Of a stretch of 63,344 bases of DNA, positions 9,201 to 16,707 are shown one piece after another. A program made the position numbers and the translations under genes. A model generated the notes under the pieces. The model did no database searches, was not told where the DNA came from, and was given only the letters and a program-made list of their open reading frames with translations. Within the stretch, counting starts at the first letter, position 1, and each line of letters opens with the position of its first letter. This DNA comes from Candidatus Intestinimonas merdavium (GTDB lineage Bacteria > Bacillota > Clostridia > Oscillospirales > Oscillospiraceae): positions 1 through 63,344 of the forward strand of contig DXCX01000075.1 of assembly GCA_019115785.1 (NCBI GenBank), read 5' to 3'.

Positions 9201-11207
9201 ATGACCACCGAAAACACCGCCGACAACATCGACTGGGACATGGTCATCTGGTCGGACACCAGCGTGGTCTTTGAGCTCTACTACCGGAACACCGAGACCG
9301 GGGAGGGGGCGAAGCAGAACTGGGAGCTGCTGGGGACCCAGACCGTCACCGTGCCCGACGGCACCGAGCGGGTGGGTATCAGCCTGACCCGCCACTTCGT
9401 GGACCAATCCAACGCCCCGGACTTTGAGCAGCTCAACGTGCTCAAGGAGACCGCCACGTATGAATACGCCATCCACTTCACCCAGGTGGGCAGCCTCACC
9501 GACCCCGACACCTGGAGCCAGCGCATCAACATCGGCGTCAACATCCTGGCGGGCAGCACCAACGATTTGCAGACCCTGGCCAACAACCTGACCGTGGACA
9601 ACTACAACGCCATGGTGCCCGCCAGCATCACCAACATCGGCCAGCCGGACAACTTCAATCTCATCAAGCAGTTCAGCGACCAGACGCCCCCCACCTTTGC
9701 CAGCAATCACCCCACCTTTACGGCGGGCTCCTCGGCGGTGAACATGTACCTGATGCTGGACCGCCCCGGCACCCTCTACTATGTGGTGGCGCCTCTGGGT
9801 ACCATTCCGACAACGGGAAAGGATGCAGATAAAGAATATTGTAATTTCTCTGATGGCACAAAGCCGAATGAAGGTTATGATAAACTGCCTAAAGAAGGTT
9901 ACTATGAAGGCGGTACATTCCAATATCAGCAGGAAATTTCTACGCCTGCCAGACTGGATATTGTGAATGCCAGCACCACCTACGCCGCCAACCCCCGCAT
10001 CAAATACGGCTCCACCACCCTGGGCCCTTCCGAGATCGAGCAGCTGGTGGAGGGCCTGGAGCCCAATACAAAGTATACTGTCTACTTTGTCATCCAAGGC
10101 ATCTCCAACCAGACCTACTCGGATGTGTACGCCTACCGCTTTACGACCTCCGACGTGGATATCCCCTACATCACCATGGAGGCCGTCAACCCGGAGGTCT
10201 CCTTCACCACCACGGAGAACGCCGACCTCAACTACGCCCTCTTCGCCTACAACCAGCTGCCGCCCATCTTCCTGGGCTACATGAGCGGGAGCAACCTGGC
10301 CGACCCCAGTGAGGGGCCCATTGACAGTGTGACCACCGCCCCCACAGACGAAAACCCCAAACCCACCATGACCGTCCTGGAGGCCATGCTCCAGACCAAG
10401 GACCGGAGCACCTGGCAGTCCTACTTCGACCTCTATGCCAGCCAGACCCTCAAGGAGGACGTGCAGGAGATCATCCAGCGCCGCCAGACCGGCGGCGGCG
10501 GCAACCCGGTGACCACGGGCAGCATCAGCACGGAAAAGGAGGTCCGGCAGCTGGTGGACTTCACCAACGCCATGCAGAGCGAGAGCGGCGCCAACGCCAC
10601 CTACTTCTACTGCCTGGCCACCGCCCAGAACGCCCTGGGCAGCGCCTACTCCTTCAAGGCGGTGGAGAACGTCCACATCCCGGACACCGAGCCGCCCTAC
10701 CTCATTGATATCAGCGACACCCTTATAGAGTCACCTACGAGTTCTGGGAAATATTCCGGCAGCATCACTCTCACATTTAATGAACCGATCTACTATATGG
10801 AGCGTCTTGGAAACAGCAGCTCCGGCGACCCGGCCACCCTGCGGCCCATCGCGAATTACGCCTACGGTGATGTAAAACCGTCGGAGAGCGGCGAGGGCAA
10901 CCCCAGCTACATTTCCTTCATGGCTGCGGCCAGCCTGACGGGAGGTACCTTTGTGCTAAATGGCTATGACAAGAGTCCCACATTGTCGTTCACCATTGAC
11001 TGCACGGATATTCAAGAGGGCGCCCAGATCACCCTGTCCAACAAGGGCGTGGTCAGCGACGCGTCGGAAAACGGTGTGCTGGTCCCCTTCATTGTCAGGT
11101 TTGTAGTGGGTAGAACCGGCGTCGGCCAGGGCGGGGGCTTCATAACAGATCCCCATTTGGAGGTAATCTCCGGCGAGTACCGCCCGGTGAACGGAACCCA
11201 AAATTAA
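6225..11207 (+). CDS. Large SLH-domain surface protein with beta-helix and repeated LYW (Fn3/Ig-like) domains
   Basis: A 1660-residue secreted protein. A signal peptide (residues 1-28, ending LPQTVLA) is followed by three SLH domains (about 31-200) that anchor to cell-wall polymer. Next is a region of short Val/Gly/Asp-rich turns (about 205-435) that looks like a right-handed beta-helix. Then come repeated domains that begin near a (T/R)LYW or TLYY strand and end near an SFTT-like strand (about 450-800, again about 1150-1320). The ATG at 6225 has a purine-rich site before it; a GTG at 6216 overlaps the PilZ stop. Three patches (about 9796-9965, 10720-10810 and 10930-11010) are much more AT-rich than their surroundings. 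It may be an S-layer protein or adhesin; no enzyme domain was recognised. Confidence 0.85.
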   Translation: MKGNLRRMGALLLLLAMLVGMLPQTVLAAAADYTQPYLNQLVNWGFMRGDIDGNLNPDNNITRAEFVTIINRAFGYETVGATPFNDVEDTDWYAEDVAIAYTAGYITGTSANTFSPLAEITREEAAVILARNLMMQPAVGEDTDFTDGRDLSNWSSGLVSTAARYNLLSGYPDGSFRPQNPITRGEVAIMVTKAMGTPVQEPGEHTLGSVYGNVVISKSGVTLRDTVIAGNLYITSGVDLGDVQLENVTVLGEIVVSGGGVSEGGDDSVILRNVDAPKLIVDNIKNQQVSLRVEGDGVIGTTSVRTDSFIADNTPAGYGLSRIELDGEEESSLKLAGNVKEVVNLTPGSSIDVAAGQVETVTVDEKATDSTLSVTAGAQVGNVNLDVGTTVTGDGDIANLTVNANDSTVSMLPDQIVVRPGVTATIDGEQMDSAAAAESSADPRLLAGYPQVTDLAPTSATVSFSANKRGTIYWAISSVTDGSIGVDELINPQSYATKVVKQGTLTLGGASQPGAAKISGLTSDGSYYLSTVLVDARGDQSPLKVISFTTPDNSVPNFATDYPYLSRITNISAQVTAMTTKTCRLYWALLPKGSAAPTASDFKANAVTGNLGFGTLDVTKNTPYTFDVNSVPLEELESYDLYLWLTDVDGAQSSAVKKLSFTTVDKTPPVFNTEPTINKVDRTSVGMYANLNEAGTLYWVVVAQGEEYPKPLAGQTGAVDLASDTAKLQVSAGMNALKSGSVSMAEGRDVNFNVSGLEAEKAYDLYYVAKDTAGNFSATVKKITIHTLDPNAPTVTQEFTRYNGEDTTTPLPNTDIRLVFSEAIQDATTNTAYVDLYQAVTQAGADASAAREAMANVLRNSIKLYVDTGNGRPEVVPEATSTTNKLTDDWVIDYRYAEITLEEGKTVVTFPTKSATETSGLNLESGVEYYFEIEAGTIADTSGTKNIMGKTTLDRFKTVFAIVNLSNPNITSLELYHNKVKDRVDVSWTLTPMTTENTADNIDWDMVIWSDTSVVFELYYRNTETGEGAKQNWELLGTQTVTVPDGTERVGISLTRHFVDQSNAPDFEQLNVLKETATYEYAIHFTQVGSLTDPDTWSQRINIGVNILAGSTNDLQTLANNLTVDNYNAMVPASITNIGQPDNFNLIKQFSDQTPPTFASNHPTFTAGSSAVNMYLMLDRPGTLYYVVAPLGTIPTTGKDADKEYCNFSDGTKPNEGYDKLPKEGYYEGGTFQYQQEISTPARLDIVNASTTYAANPRIKYGSTTLGPSEIEQLVEGLEPNTKYTVYFVIQGISNQTYSDVYAYRFTTSDVDIPYITMEAVNPEVSFTTTENADLNYALFAYNQLPPIFLGYMSGSNLADPSEGPIDSVTTAPTDENPKPTMTVLEAMLQTKDRSTWQSYFDLYASQTLKEDVQEIIQRRQTGGGGNPVTTGSISTEKEVRQLVDFTNAMQSESGANATYFYCLATAQNALGSAYSFKAVENVHIPDTEPPYLIDISDTLIESPTSSGKYSGSITLTFNEPIYYMERLGNSSSGDPATLRPIANYAYGDVKPSESGEGNPSYISFMAAASLTGGTFVLNGYDKSPTLSFTIDCTDIQEGAQITLSNKGVVSDASENGVLVPFIVRFVVGRTGVGQGGGFITDPHLEVISGEYRPVNGTQN

Positions 11208-11213
11208 GACCCA

Positions 11214-11244
11214 TCAAGGGCGGGCAGACCCTGCCCGCCCTTGA
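11214..11244 (+). other. Perfect 14-bp hairpin between the two SLH genes, no T tract
   Basis: TCAAGGGCGGGCAG (11214-11227) pairs exactly with 11231-11244 around a 3-base loop. Just after the stop codon of the first SLH gene it resembles a terminator stem, but no run of T follows. It may slow or partly stop transcription, or protect the upstream mRNA end. Confidence 0.6.
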
Positions 11245-11274
11245 CCCTATCCCGACCCGAAGGAGGAGATTCGG

Positions 11275-14200
11275 ATGAAAAAGCCCAGAGGAAGCGCTCT
11301 GCTGGCCCTGCTGCTGGTGCTGGCGATGCTGGTCACCATGGTCCCCGCGGCGTGGGCCGCGGAGGGGACAGGCGGCGGCGCCGACACGACCCAGAGCGGC
11401 ACCGAGCCGGGGACCACCGGTACCGAGCAAGGCACCACCGGCACCGACCAGAGCGGCACCGGCGGCGGGACCGCCGTGCAGCCGACCCCGGCGCCGACCA
11501 CGGAGCCGACTCCAGCGCCGACCACGGAGCCGACTCCGGCGCCGACCTCAGAGCCCACCCCGGAGCCTGAACCCGCCCCTGTGGCGGCCCAGGTCTCCCT
11601 GGACCAGCAGACCATGTCCCTGAAGGTGGGGGAGGAGGGGACCCTCACCGCCCATCTGCAGGACAGCGCCGGCCAGCCCATCACAGCCATCCCCCAGGGC
11701 ACCAAGGTGGAGTGGGAGAGCAGCGCTTCCCAGGAGGTCCAGGTGATGACCGCCGCCGGCAGCCTGGTCATTAAGGTCAAGGCCCTCAAGACGGCGGAGA
11801 CCAACGACCCGGTCAAGGAGGTCAGCATCACGGTCACGGTGACCCCGGAGGGGGGCGTGGGCATCCTGGCCACCTGCAACGTGACCGTCTCCCCCACCGA
11901 CCCCGCCAGCGTGGCGGTCAATCCCAAGGACCTGGAGCTGGCCCCCGGACAGACCGGCCAGCTCAGCGCCTCGGTCTCGCCGAGCACCGCCGACCAGGCG
12001 GTGACCTGGCGCACCGCCAATTCCGCCATCGCCACGGTGGGCGACACCGGCCTGGTCACCGGTGTGGCCGCCGGTGAGACCACCGTCACGGCCACCTCCG
12101 CGGCGGGGGGACAGGAGGCCTCCTGCGCCGTCACCGTCCAGGGCATTGCTCTCAACAGCAAGAACGTCACCGTCAAGGAGAACGGCAACACCACCCTGGG
12201 CTACACCATCTACGGCCCCTCCATCAAAAACAACACGGTGGAGTGGAGCAGCAGTGAGCCCTCCATCGCCCGGGTGGACAACGGCTATGTCTACGGCCTG
12301 ACCCAGGGCACCGTCACCATCACCGCCAAGGTCAACGGCACCAGCTACACCGCCACCTGTGAGGTGAAGGTGGAGCGCAACACCGCCGACGTCATCACCG
12401 CGTCGGTGGCCGCCGGGGCTCCTCTGAATTTTTCCAGCATCCAGTCCCGGCTCCAGACCCAGGCCAGCAACGTGCTGGGCCGCTCCCTGAGCTACCTCAG
12501 CGGCCTGTCGGTCTCCACCAGCCAGGGGACTCTCTACTACCGCTACCAGTCGGACAGCGATACCGGCGCGGGCATCGGTACCGGCGAGCGGTACTATGTG
12601 AGCCCCTCCCTGGGCCAGATGGCCATCTCCGACATCTATTTTGTGCCGAAATCCGACTTCAGCGGCCGGGCGGTCATCAACTATACCGGCTATGCCGACG
12701 GCACCACCTTCTTCCAGGGCACCATCGAGGTGACCGTGGCGGAGCTGGAGGAGATCACCTATACCACCACCGGCCAGAAGGCGGTCCAGTTCAATGTGGA
12801 CGACTTCAACCGCATGTGCCGCAGCAGCACCGGCCGGGATGTGAACTATGTGGTCTTCACCCAGCCCGACAGCAGCAAGGGCACCCTCTATTACGGCTAC
12901 GTCTCCCCGCAGAACTACGGCAGCAAGGTGGATGAGGCCAAGGAGTACCGCCGCAACGGCTCTCCCAGCCTGGCCGACGTGTACTTCGTGCCCTCGGGGA
13001 GCTACGCCGGAGAGGTGCTCGTCACCTATACCGCCTACGATGTCAACGGCGATTCCTTCCGGGGCAGGGTCAAGGTGCGGGTGTCCCAGACCACCTCCAC
13101 CGGCGATCTCAACTACTCCATCTCCCAGGGCGGCAAGCTCACCATGGACAACGATGACTTCAACGATCTGTCCAAGAAGATCACCGGCTATGCCCTGGAC
13201 TATGTGCGCTTCACCCTGCCCGATTCCGGCGCCGGCACCCTCTACTACAACTACACCAGCAGCGGCAGCTATGATAACCGGGTCACAGCCTCCCAGAGCT
13301 ATTACCGCTCCTCCTCCCCCTATCTGCGGCGGGTGACCTTTGTGGCCGCCAGCGGCTACACCGGCACGGTGAGCCTGGACTTCGACGCCTGGGACATCAA
13401 GGGGAACCAGTTCTCCGGCAAGGTGGAGATCTCGGTGGGCGCCACCAAGCGGGGCGACATCCGCTATTCCACCTACGCGGGGGGAAAGGTGACCTTCAAT
13501 GACAGCGATTTCAACACCCTGTGCCGGGACCTCACCGGCAGCGCCCTGGGGTATGTCCGCTTCACCCTGCCGGCCTCAGGGGAGGGGACCCTCTACTATA
13601 ATTATAGCAACGGCAACTATGACAGCCGGGTCACCGCCTCCACGAACTACTACCGCCTCTCCAGCCCCTATCTGGAACGGGTGACCTTTGTGCCCAAGAG
13701 CGGCTTTACCGGCACCGTGTCCATCGACTTTGTCGGGTACAGTGTGAATGACGAGCGGTTCGAGGGTACCGTGGAGATCGGTGTGGACACCCGGAATGAG
13801 CAGATCGCCTATACCGTGCGCCACGGCGGCGCCGTCACCTTCGACGACAACGACTTTGACGCTTTGTCGGAGGACCTGACCGGCGAGCGGCTGCGCTATG
13901 TCCGCTTCGCGCTGCCCGCCTCCTCCAATGGCACCCTCTACTATGGCTATGACAATGGAGATTATGAGAGCAGGGTCACGTCCACCCAGAACTATTACCG
14001 CGCCGGGAATCCCTACCTGGATAAGGTGACCTTTGTCCCCAACACGAATTTCTCCGGCTCCGTCAGCGTCAACTTCACCGGCTGGAGCACAGGCGGAGAA
14101 AAGTTTGAAGGGGCGGTGAAGATCACGGTAGAGGCGCCGGCGGGGCCCACCCTCATCACCTATACCACCGCCTATGCCCCCGTCACCTTCCGGGCCCTGG

Positions 14201-15045
14201 ACTTTACCAGCGCCTGCGCCGACCGGGGCCTGGGTACGCTGCGGTCGGTGCAGTTTACCTCCCCCAGCAGCTCCGCCGGACGCCTCTACTACCAGTACAC
14301 TGATCTGAGCGACACCGGCACCGAGGTCCGTTCCGGCGGCACCTACTACCCCGACAGCTCTCCCAACCTCTCCGAGGTGACCTTCCTCCCCAAGGCGGGC
14401 TATCAGGGGGCCGTCACCATCTCCTATACCGGCACGGACAGCCAGGGCAACACCTATCAGGGGCAGGTCCAGATCAACGTGCAGCCCAACGCCAACTCCA
14501 GATATTTTTATGATATGTCCAATTCCAGTTGGGCGGTGTCGGCTGTGGACCTCCTCTATGAAAATGGCGTGGTGACGGGAACGGGCGCCGGGACCTTTGG
14601 GCCCGGAAACCTGATCAACCGGGGCGATTTCGTCCTCATGCTCTGCCGGGCCTTTGACCTCCAGGTCACTGGGGGTGTGGGCTTCCCCGACGTGCCGGCC
14701 GACAGCTATTACGCCCAGGCGGTCACCACCGCCCGGATTCTGGGGATCGCCGACGGCTATCCTGACGGCGGGTTCCATCCCGCCGACCCCCTCACCCGCC
14801 AGGACGCCATGGTCTTCCTCAAGCGGGCCATGCAGGCGGCGGGCTGGAGCCTGGGCACCGGAAACACCAACGTCCTGTATGGCTTCCAGGATGGAAGCCA
14901 GGTGACGCCCTACGCCCAGGACGCCATGGCCACCATGGTCTCCTATGGCGTCATCAGCGGCACCTCCGGCGGGATGCTCTCCCCCCTGACCCGGATGACC
15001 CGCGCCGAAATGGCGGTGGTCCTTGCCCGCGTGCTGACCATGTAA
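11275..15045 (+). CDS. SLH-domain surface protein with Big2 domains and six tandem LYY repeats
   Basis: A 1256-residue secreted protein. The signal peptide is residues 1-28 (ending VPAAWA). A Thr/Gly-rich stretch and a Pro-Thr-Glu linker of PTPAPTTE units follow (about 68-100). Three bacterial Ig-like Big2-type domains (about 100-365) carry the WxSS...A.V...G.V.G...G..T.T pattern. Six tandem repeats of 115-125 residues (368-1076) come next, and three SLH domains (about 1077-1256) close the protein. The SLH domains are C-terminal here and N-terminal in the preceding protein. AAGGAGGAGA precedes the ATG. It shares the upstream gene's strand and is followed by a strong terminator. A structural surface-layer or adhesive role is likely; nothing enzymatic was seen. 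Confidence 0.88.
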   Translation: MKKPRGSALLALLLVLAMLVTMVPAAWAAEGTGGGADTTQSGTEPGTTGTEQGTTGTDQSGTGGGTAVQPTPAPTTEPTPAPTTEPTPAPTSEPTPEPEPAPVAAQVSLDQQTMSLKVGEEGTLTAHLQDSAGQPITAIPQGTKVEWESSASQEVQVMTAAGSLVIKVKALKTAETNDPVKEVSITVTVTPEGGVGILATCNVTVSPTDPASVAVNPKDLELAPGQTGQLSASVSPSTADQAVTWRTANSAIATVGDTGLVTGVAAGETTVTATSAAGGQEASCAVTVQGIALNSKNVTVKENGNTTLGYTIYGPSIKNNTVEWSSSEPSIARVDNGYVYGLTQGTVTITAKVNGTSYTATCEVKVERNTADVITASVAAGAPLNFSSIQSRLQTQASNVLGRSLSYLSGLSVSTSQGTLYYRYQSDSDTGAGIGTGERYYVSPSLGQMAISDIYFVPKSDFSGRAVINYTGYADGTTFFQGTIEVTVAELEEITYTTTGQKAVQFNVDDFNRMCRSSTGRDVNYVVFTQPDSSKGTLYYGYVSPQNYGSKVDEAKEYRRNGSPSLADVYFVPSGSYAGEVLVTYTAYDVNGDSFRGRVKVRVSQTTSTGDLNYSISQGGKLTMDNDDFNDLSKKITGYALDYVRFTLPDSGAGTLYYNYTSSGSYDNRVTASQSYYRSSSPYLRRVTFVAASGYTGTVSLDFDAWDIKGNQFSGKVEISVGATKRGDIRYSTYAGGKVTFNDSDFNTLCRDLTGSALGYVRFTLPASGEGTLYYNYSNGNYDSRVTASTNYYRLSSPYLERVTFVPKSGFTGTVSIDFVGYSVNDERFEGTVEIGVDTRNEQIAYTVRHGGAVTFDDNDFDALSEDLTGERLRYVRFALPASSNGTLYYGYDNGDYESRVTSTQNYYRAGNPYLDKVTFVPNTNFSGSVSVNFTGWSTGGEKFEGAVKITVEAPAGPTLITYTTAYAPVTFRALDFTSACADRGLGTLRSVQFTSPSSSAGRLYYQYTDLSDTGTEVRSGGTYYPDSSPNLSEVTFLPKAGYQGAVTISYTGTDSQGNTYQGQVQINVQPNANSRYFYDMSNSSWAVSAVDLLYENGVVTGTGAGTFGPGNLINRGDFVLMLCRAFDLQVTGGVGFPDVPADSYYAQAVTTARILGIADGYPDGGFHPADPLTRQDAMVFLKRAMQAAGWSLGTGNTNVLYGFQDGSQVTPYAQDAMATMVSYGVISGTSGGMLSPLTRMTRAEMAVVLARVLTM
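12379..14502 (+). repeat. Six tandem protein repeats (345-375 bp each) in the second SLH gene
   Basis: Units start near 12379, 12754, 13105, 13456, 13801 and 14149. Each contains a xVxFNxxDF-like strand, then LxYVxFxxP, then GTLYYxY, a variable turn with RVT and YY, then S-P-L-x-x-VTFVP, and ends with FxGxVxIxV. Units 3-5 are closest to each other; units 1 and 6 are the most diverged, as expected for ends of an expanded array. The repeat does not match a domain I can name. Confidence 0.85.
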
Positions 15046-15052
15046 GAGATGG

Positions 15053-15102
15053 AAAGGTGCTGTATCAGCCTGTAACGACAGGGCTGATACAGCACCTTTT
15101 TT
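15053..15102 (+). terminator. Strong intrinsic terminator closing the PilZ/SLH transcript
   Basis: A 21-bp stem (AAAGGTGCTGTATCAGCC plus TGT, 15053-15073) pairs with 15078-15099 around loop AACG, with one bulged G. It runs into TTTTTT. It lies 8 bases after the second SLH stop and separates that transcript from flgB. Confidence 0.93.
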
Positions 15103-15253
15103 CGGAAAACCGGCAGATGGAATCGTCGGAAAGGCTGGGCATTGTCTACAGAAACCGGGAAATGAGGGTATGAAAATGGGGCATGCTTTCTAAAAAAATA
15201 AAATCTTACTCTAAATCAAAATTTTTCTTAAGCGCAACCATCAAAATGACAGC

Positions 15254-15265
15254 CAGCCATGGCTG
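15254..15265. promoter_or_regulatory. Perfect 12-bp palindrome CAGCCATGGCTG
   Basis: The exact inverted repeat lies about 57 bases upstream of the -35 of the flgB promoter candidate, in an otherwise AT-rich leader. An operator for a dimeric regulator is possible. With no second copy seen in the window, chance is not excluded. Confidence 0.3.
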
Positions 15266-15321
15266 ACCATGGCCGGAACAGTGCAGAAGAGAAAAAATTC
15301 AGTCAGTTATATAGAACTGTA

Positions 15322-15350
15322 TTGCAAAAATCACAACATTGCTCTAAAAT
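15322..15350 (+). promoter_or_regulatory. Candidate sigma-A promoter for the flgB operon
   Basis: TTGCAA (15322-15327), a 17-base spacer, then TAAAAT (15345-15350). Four of six and five of six bases match the consensus, with ideal spacing. It is 140 bases before the flgB start, in AT-rich DNA after a terminator, as expected for the head of a class-II flagellar operon. Confidence 0.5.
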
Positions 15351-15490
15351 ACATACAGGGTCTTAAAATGTTACTCCCTGTAATTGGTAAATATTACTAT
15401 AGCCCTGGGGAAAAGTCCGATCAATTCTTAAATATTCTTAAAGAAACAGATAAAGTCAGAACTCAGACGGAGAGAAAGAGGGGAAAAGTG

Positions 15491-15877
15491 ATGGGTTTGT
15501 TAACGCGTACATCCGATTTGATGATGCAGCGCTCCATGGAATTCCTCTGGACCAAGCAAAGCTGCATCCTGGACAACATCGCAAACGTGGAAACCCCGGG
15601 GTACAAAACCAAATATGCCACATTTGAGGAATCACTGGAAGAGGCCATCCGGTCCGCGTCGCAGACGGTGGGGGGCGGCAGCGCTTCCATCCGCCAGGCC
15701 ATTGCGGACACGGCGATCCAGGTCCGTGAGGCGGAGGAGAGCACGCGTATGGATGACAACGGCGTCAATATCACGGAGCAGGCAGTGGAGCTGGCGAGAA
15801 ACGGTTATCAGCTGCAGTACGTGATGAACGCCATTTCCAGTGATTTCGCGCGTCTGCGCGCGGCGATCACCGGCTAA
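15491..15877 (+). CDS. flgB: FlgB, proximal rod protein
   Basis: A 128-residue FlgB, the usual length. Rod proteins share the N-terminal ANVETPGYK motif, here NIANVETPGYKTK (about 34-46), and a C-terminal coiled helix, here ELARNGYQLQYVMNAIS, preceded by the MDDNGVNITEQ segment of FlgB. It is exported by the flagellar type III system and assembles on the MS-ring. The ATG at 15491 follows GAGGGGAAAAGTG. The same frame is open further upstream, but only this start gives a normal FlgB N-terminus. It is the first gene of the 31-gene operon and is followed 14 bases later by flgC. Confidence 0.96.
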   Translation: MGLLTRTSDLMMQRSMEFLWTKQSCILDNIANVETPGYKTKYATFEESLEEAIRSASQTVGGGSASIRQAIADTAIQVREAEESTRMDDNGVNITEQAVELARNGYQLQYVMNAISSDFARLRAAITG

Positions 15878-15891
15878 GGAGGGGAAGAGAC

Positions 15892-16341
15892 ATGGCATTT
15901 CTCAGTTCCATGAATGTGGTGGGCTCCGGACTGACGGCCCAGCAGTTCCGCCTGGACGTGATCTCGGAGAACGTCACCAACGCCTCCACGACCCGCACCG
16001 AGGCGGGAGGGGCCTACCGCCGGAAGGTGGTGGTGCTGCAGGAAATGGCCGAGCAGACACCCTTCCAGGCCGCGCTGGCGCGGGCCAGAGGCGAGGACAC
16101 CCGGACCCAGCGGGGCGGTGTCCAGGTGACGCAGGTGGTGGAAGACCCCTCCGACTTCAAGCTGGTCTACGACCCCACCCACCCTGACGCCAACGCCGAC
16201 GGCTATGTGGAGATGCCCAATGTGGATCTGGTGAAGGAGATCGCCGACGCCATGGCGGCCAACCAGGCCTATTCCGCCAATGCGACAGCCTTCAACGTGC
16301 TCAAGCAGGTGGCGGCGAAGGGACTGGAGATCGGCAAGTAA
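15892..16341 (+). CDS. flgC: FlgC, proximal rod protein
   Basis: A 149-residue FlgC of standard size. The N-terminus (MNVVGSGLTAQQFRLDVISE, then NVTNASTTRT) and the C-terminal helix (MPNVDLVKEIADAMAANQAY, then NVLKQVAAKG) are the rod-protein heptad segments that form the D0 coiled coil. The family ANxxTT motif appears as NVTNASTTRT. AAGGAGGGGAAG precedes the ATG. It lies 14 bases after flgB and 25 bases before fliE and would assemble with FlgB, FliE and the two distal rod proteins encoded at 36385 and 37154. Confidence 0.96.
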   Translation: MAFLSSMNVVGSGLTAQQFRLDVISENVTNASTTRTEAGGAYRRKVVVLQEMAEQTPFQAALARARGEDTRTQRGGVQVTQVVEDPSDFKLVYDPTHPDANADGYVEMPNVDLVKEIADAMAANQAYSANATAFNVLKQVAAKGLEIGK

Positions 16342-16366
16342 TCGGTGAAAGTGGAGTGAATTGGAT

Positions 16367-16678
16367 ATGAACATTCAAACAATGGCGGCAATCCGCCCGC
16401 TGTGGGAGACCACCGGGGCAGGAGAGGACACAGTCGTCGGCCACATCAGCGGACCGACGCTTCCATTTGCTGATATATTTCAGTCCACCATTGAGACCGT
16501 GCGGGAGACAGAGGCGGACTACACCGAAAAGGAGTATCTGCTGGCCACCGGACAGCTGGACAATCCGGCGGAGCTGACCATTGCCGCCACACAGGCGAGC
16601 ATGTCCTTGGATCTGCTGATCCAGCTGAGGAACAGGGCGCTGGAATCCTACAATGAACTGATGCGCATTAGTATGTAA
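16367..16678 (+). CDS. fliE: FliE, MS-ring/rod adapter
   Basis: A 103-residue FliE. It joins the MS-ring (FliF) to the rod and is among the first exported proteins. The C-terminal half is diagnostic: an ATGQLDNPAELTIAATQAS segment followed by MSLDLLIQLRNRALESYNEL. The start may be ATG 16367 or the in-frame TTG two codons earlier (16361); GGAG at 16352 fits either. The gene keeps the usual flgB-flgC-fliE-fliF order. The N-terminus is somewhat longer than in Bacillus and poorly conserved, as is normal for this family. Confidence 0.93.
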   Translation: MNIQTMAAIRPLWETTGAGEDTVVGHISGPTLPFADIFQSTIETVRETEADYTEKEYLLATGQLDNPAELTIAATQASMSLDLLIQLRNRALESYNELMRISM

Positions 16679-16707
16679 GAACATATCCGTGAGCGGGGGC
16701 TGGGACT

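Larger units (their letters stand above)
15046..15490 (+). other. AT-rich intergenic leader before the flagellar operon
   Basis: After the terminator this stretch holds no gene I can support. It is clearly poorer in GC than the rest of the window: bases 15301-15360 count 19 G+C of 60. It contains a 12-bp palindrome (15254-15265), a sigma-A-type promoter candidate (15322-15350) and a weak sigma-28-like pair, TATA at 15398-15401 and TCCGATCA at 15416-15423, 14 bases apart. An open frame runs in phase from 15269 into flgB, but its upstream part has no ribosome binding site and no flagellar similarity. From the promoter candidate the 5' leader would be about 130 bases. I looked for a c-di-GMP riboswitch and did not find its core. 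Confidence 0.7.

Noticed and set aside
7656-10676. Minus-strand open frame of about 1006 codons opposite the first SLH gene
   Set aside because: Antisense shadow of a signal-peptide and SLH-containing gene, with no recognisable domain.
11479-11575. Short direct repeats (CCGACTCCGGCGCCGACC type) as a CRISPR-like array
   Set aside because: They encode a Pro-Thr-Glu linker in frame and have no spacers.
15103-15490. c-di-GMP riboswitch before flgB, as known in some clostridia
   Set aside because: The conserved GEMM-type core (GCAAACC and GACGCAAAGCC-like segments with the paired stems) was not seen. A covariance-model search with the c-di-GMP-I and -II models would settle it.
15269-15490. N-terminal extension of flgB to 202 codons
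   Set aside because: The extra part is AT-rich leader with no ribosome binding site, and FlgB proteins start at the ATG used.
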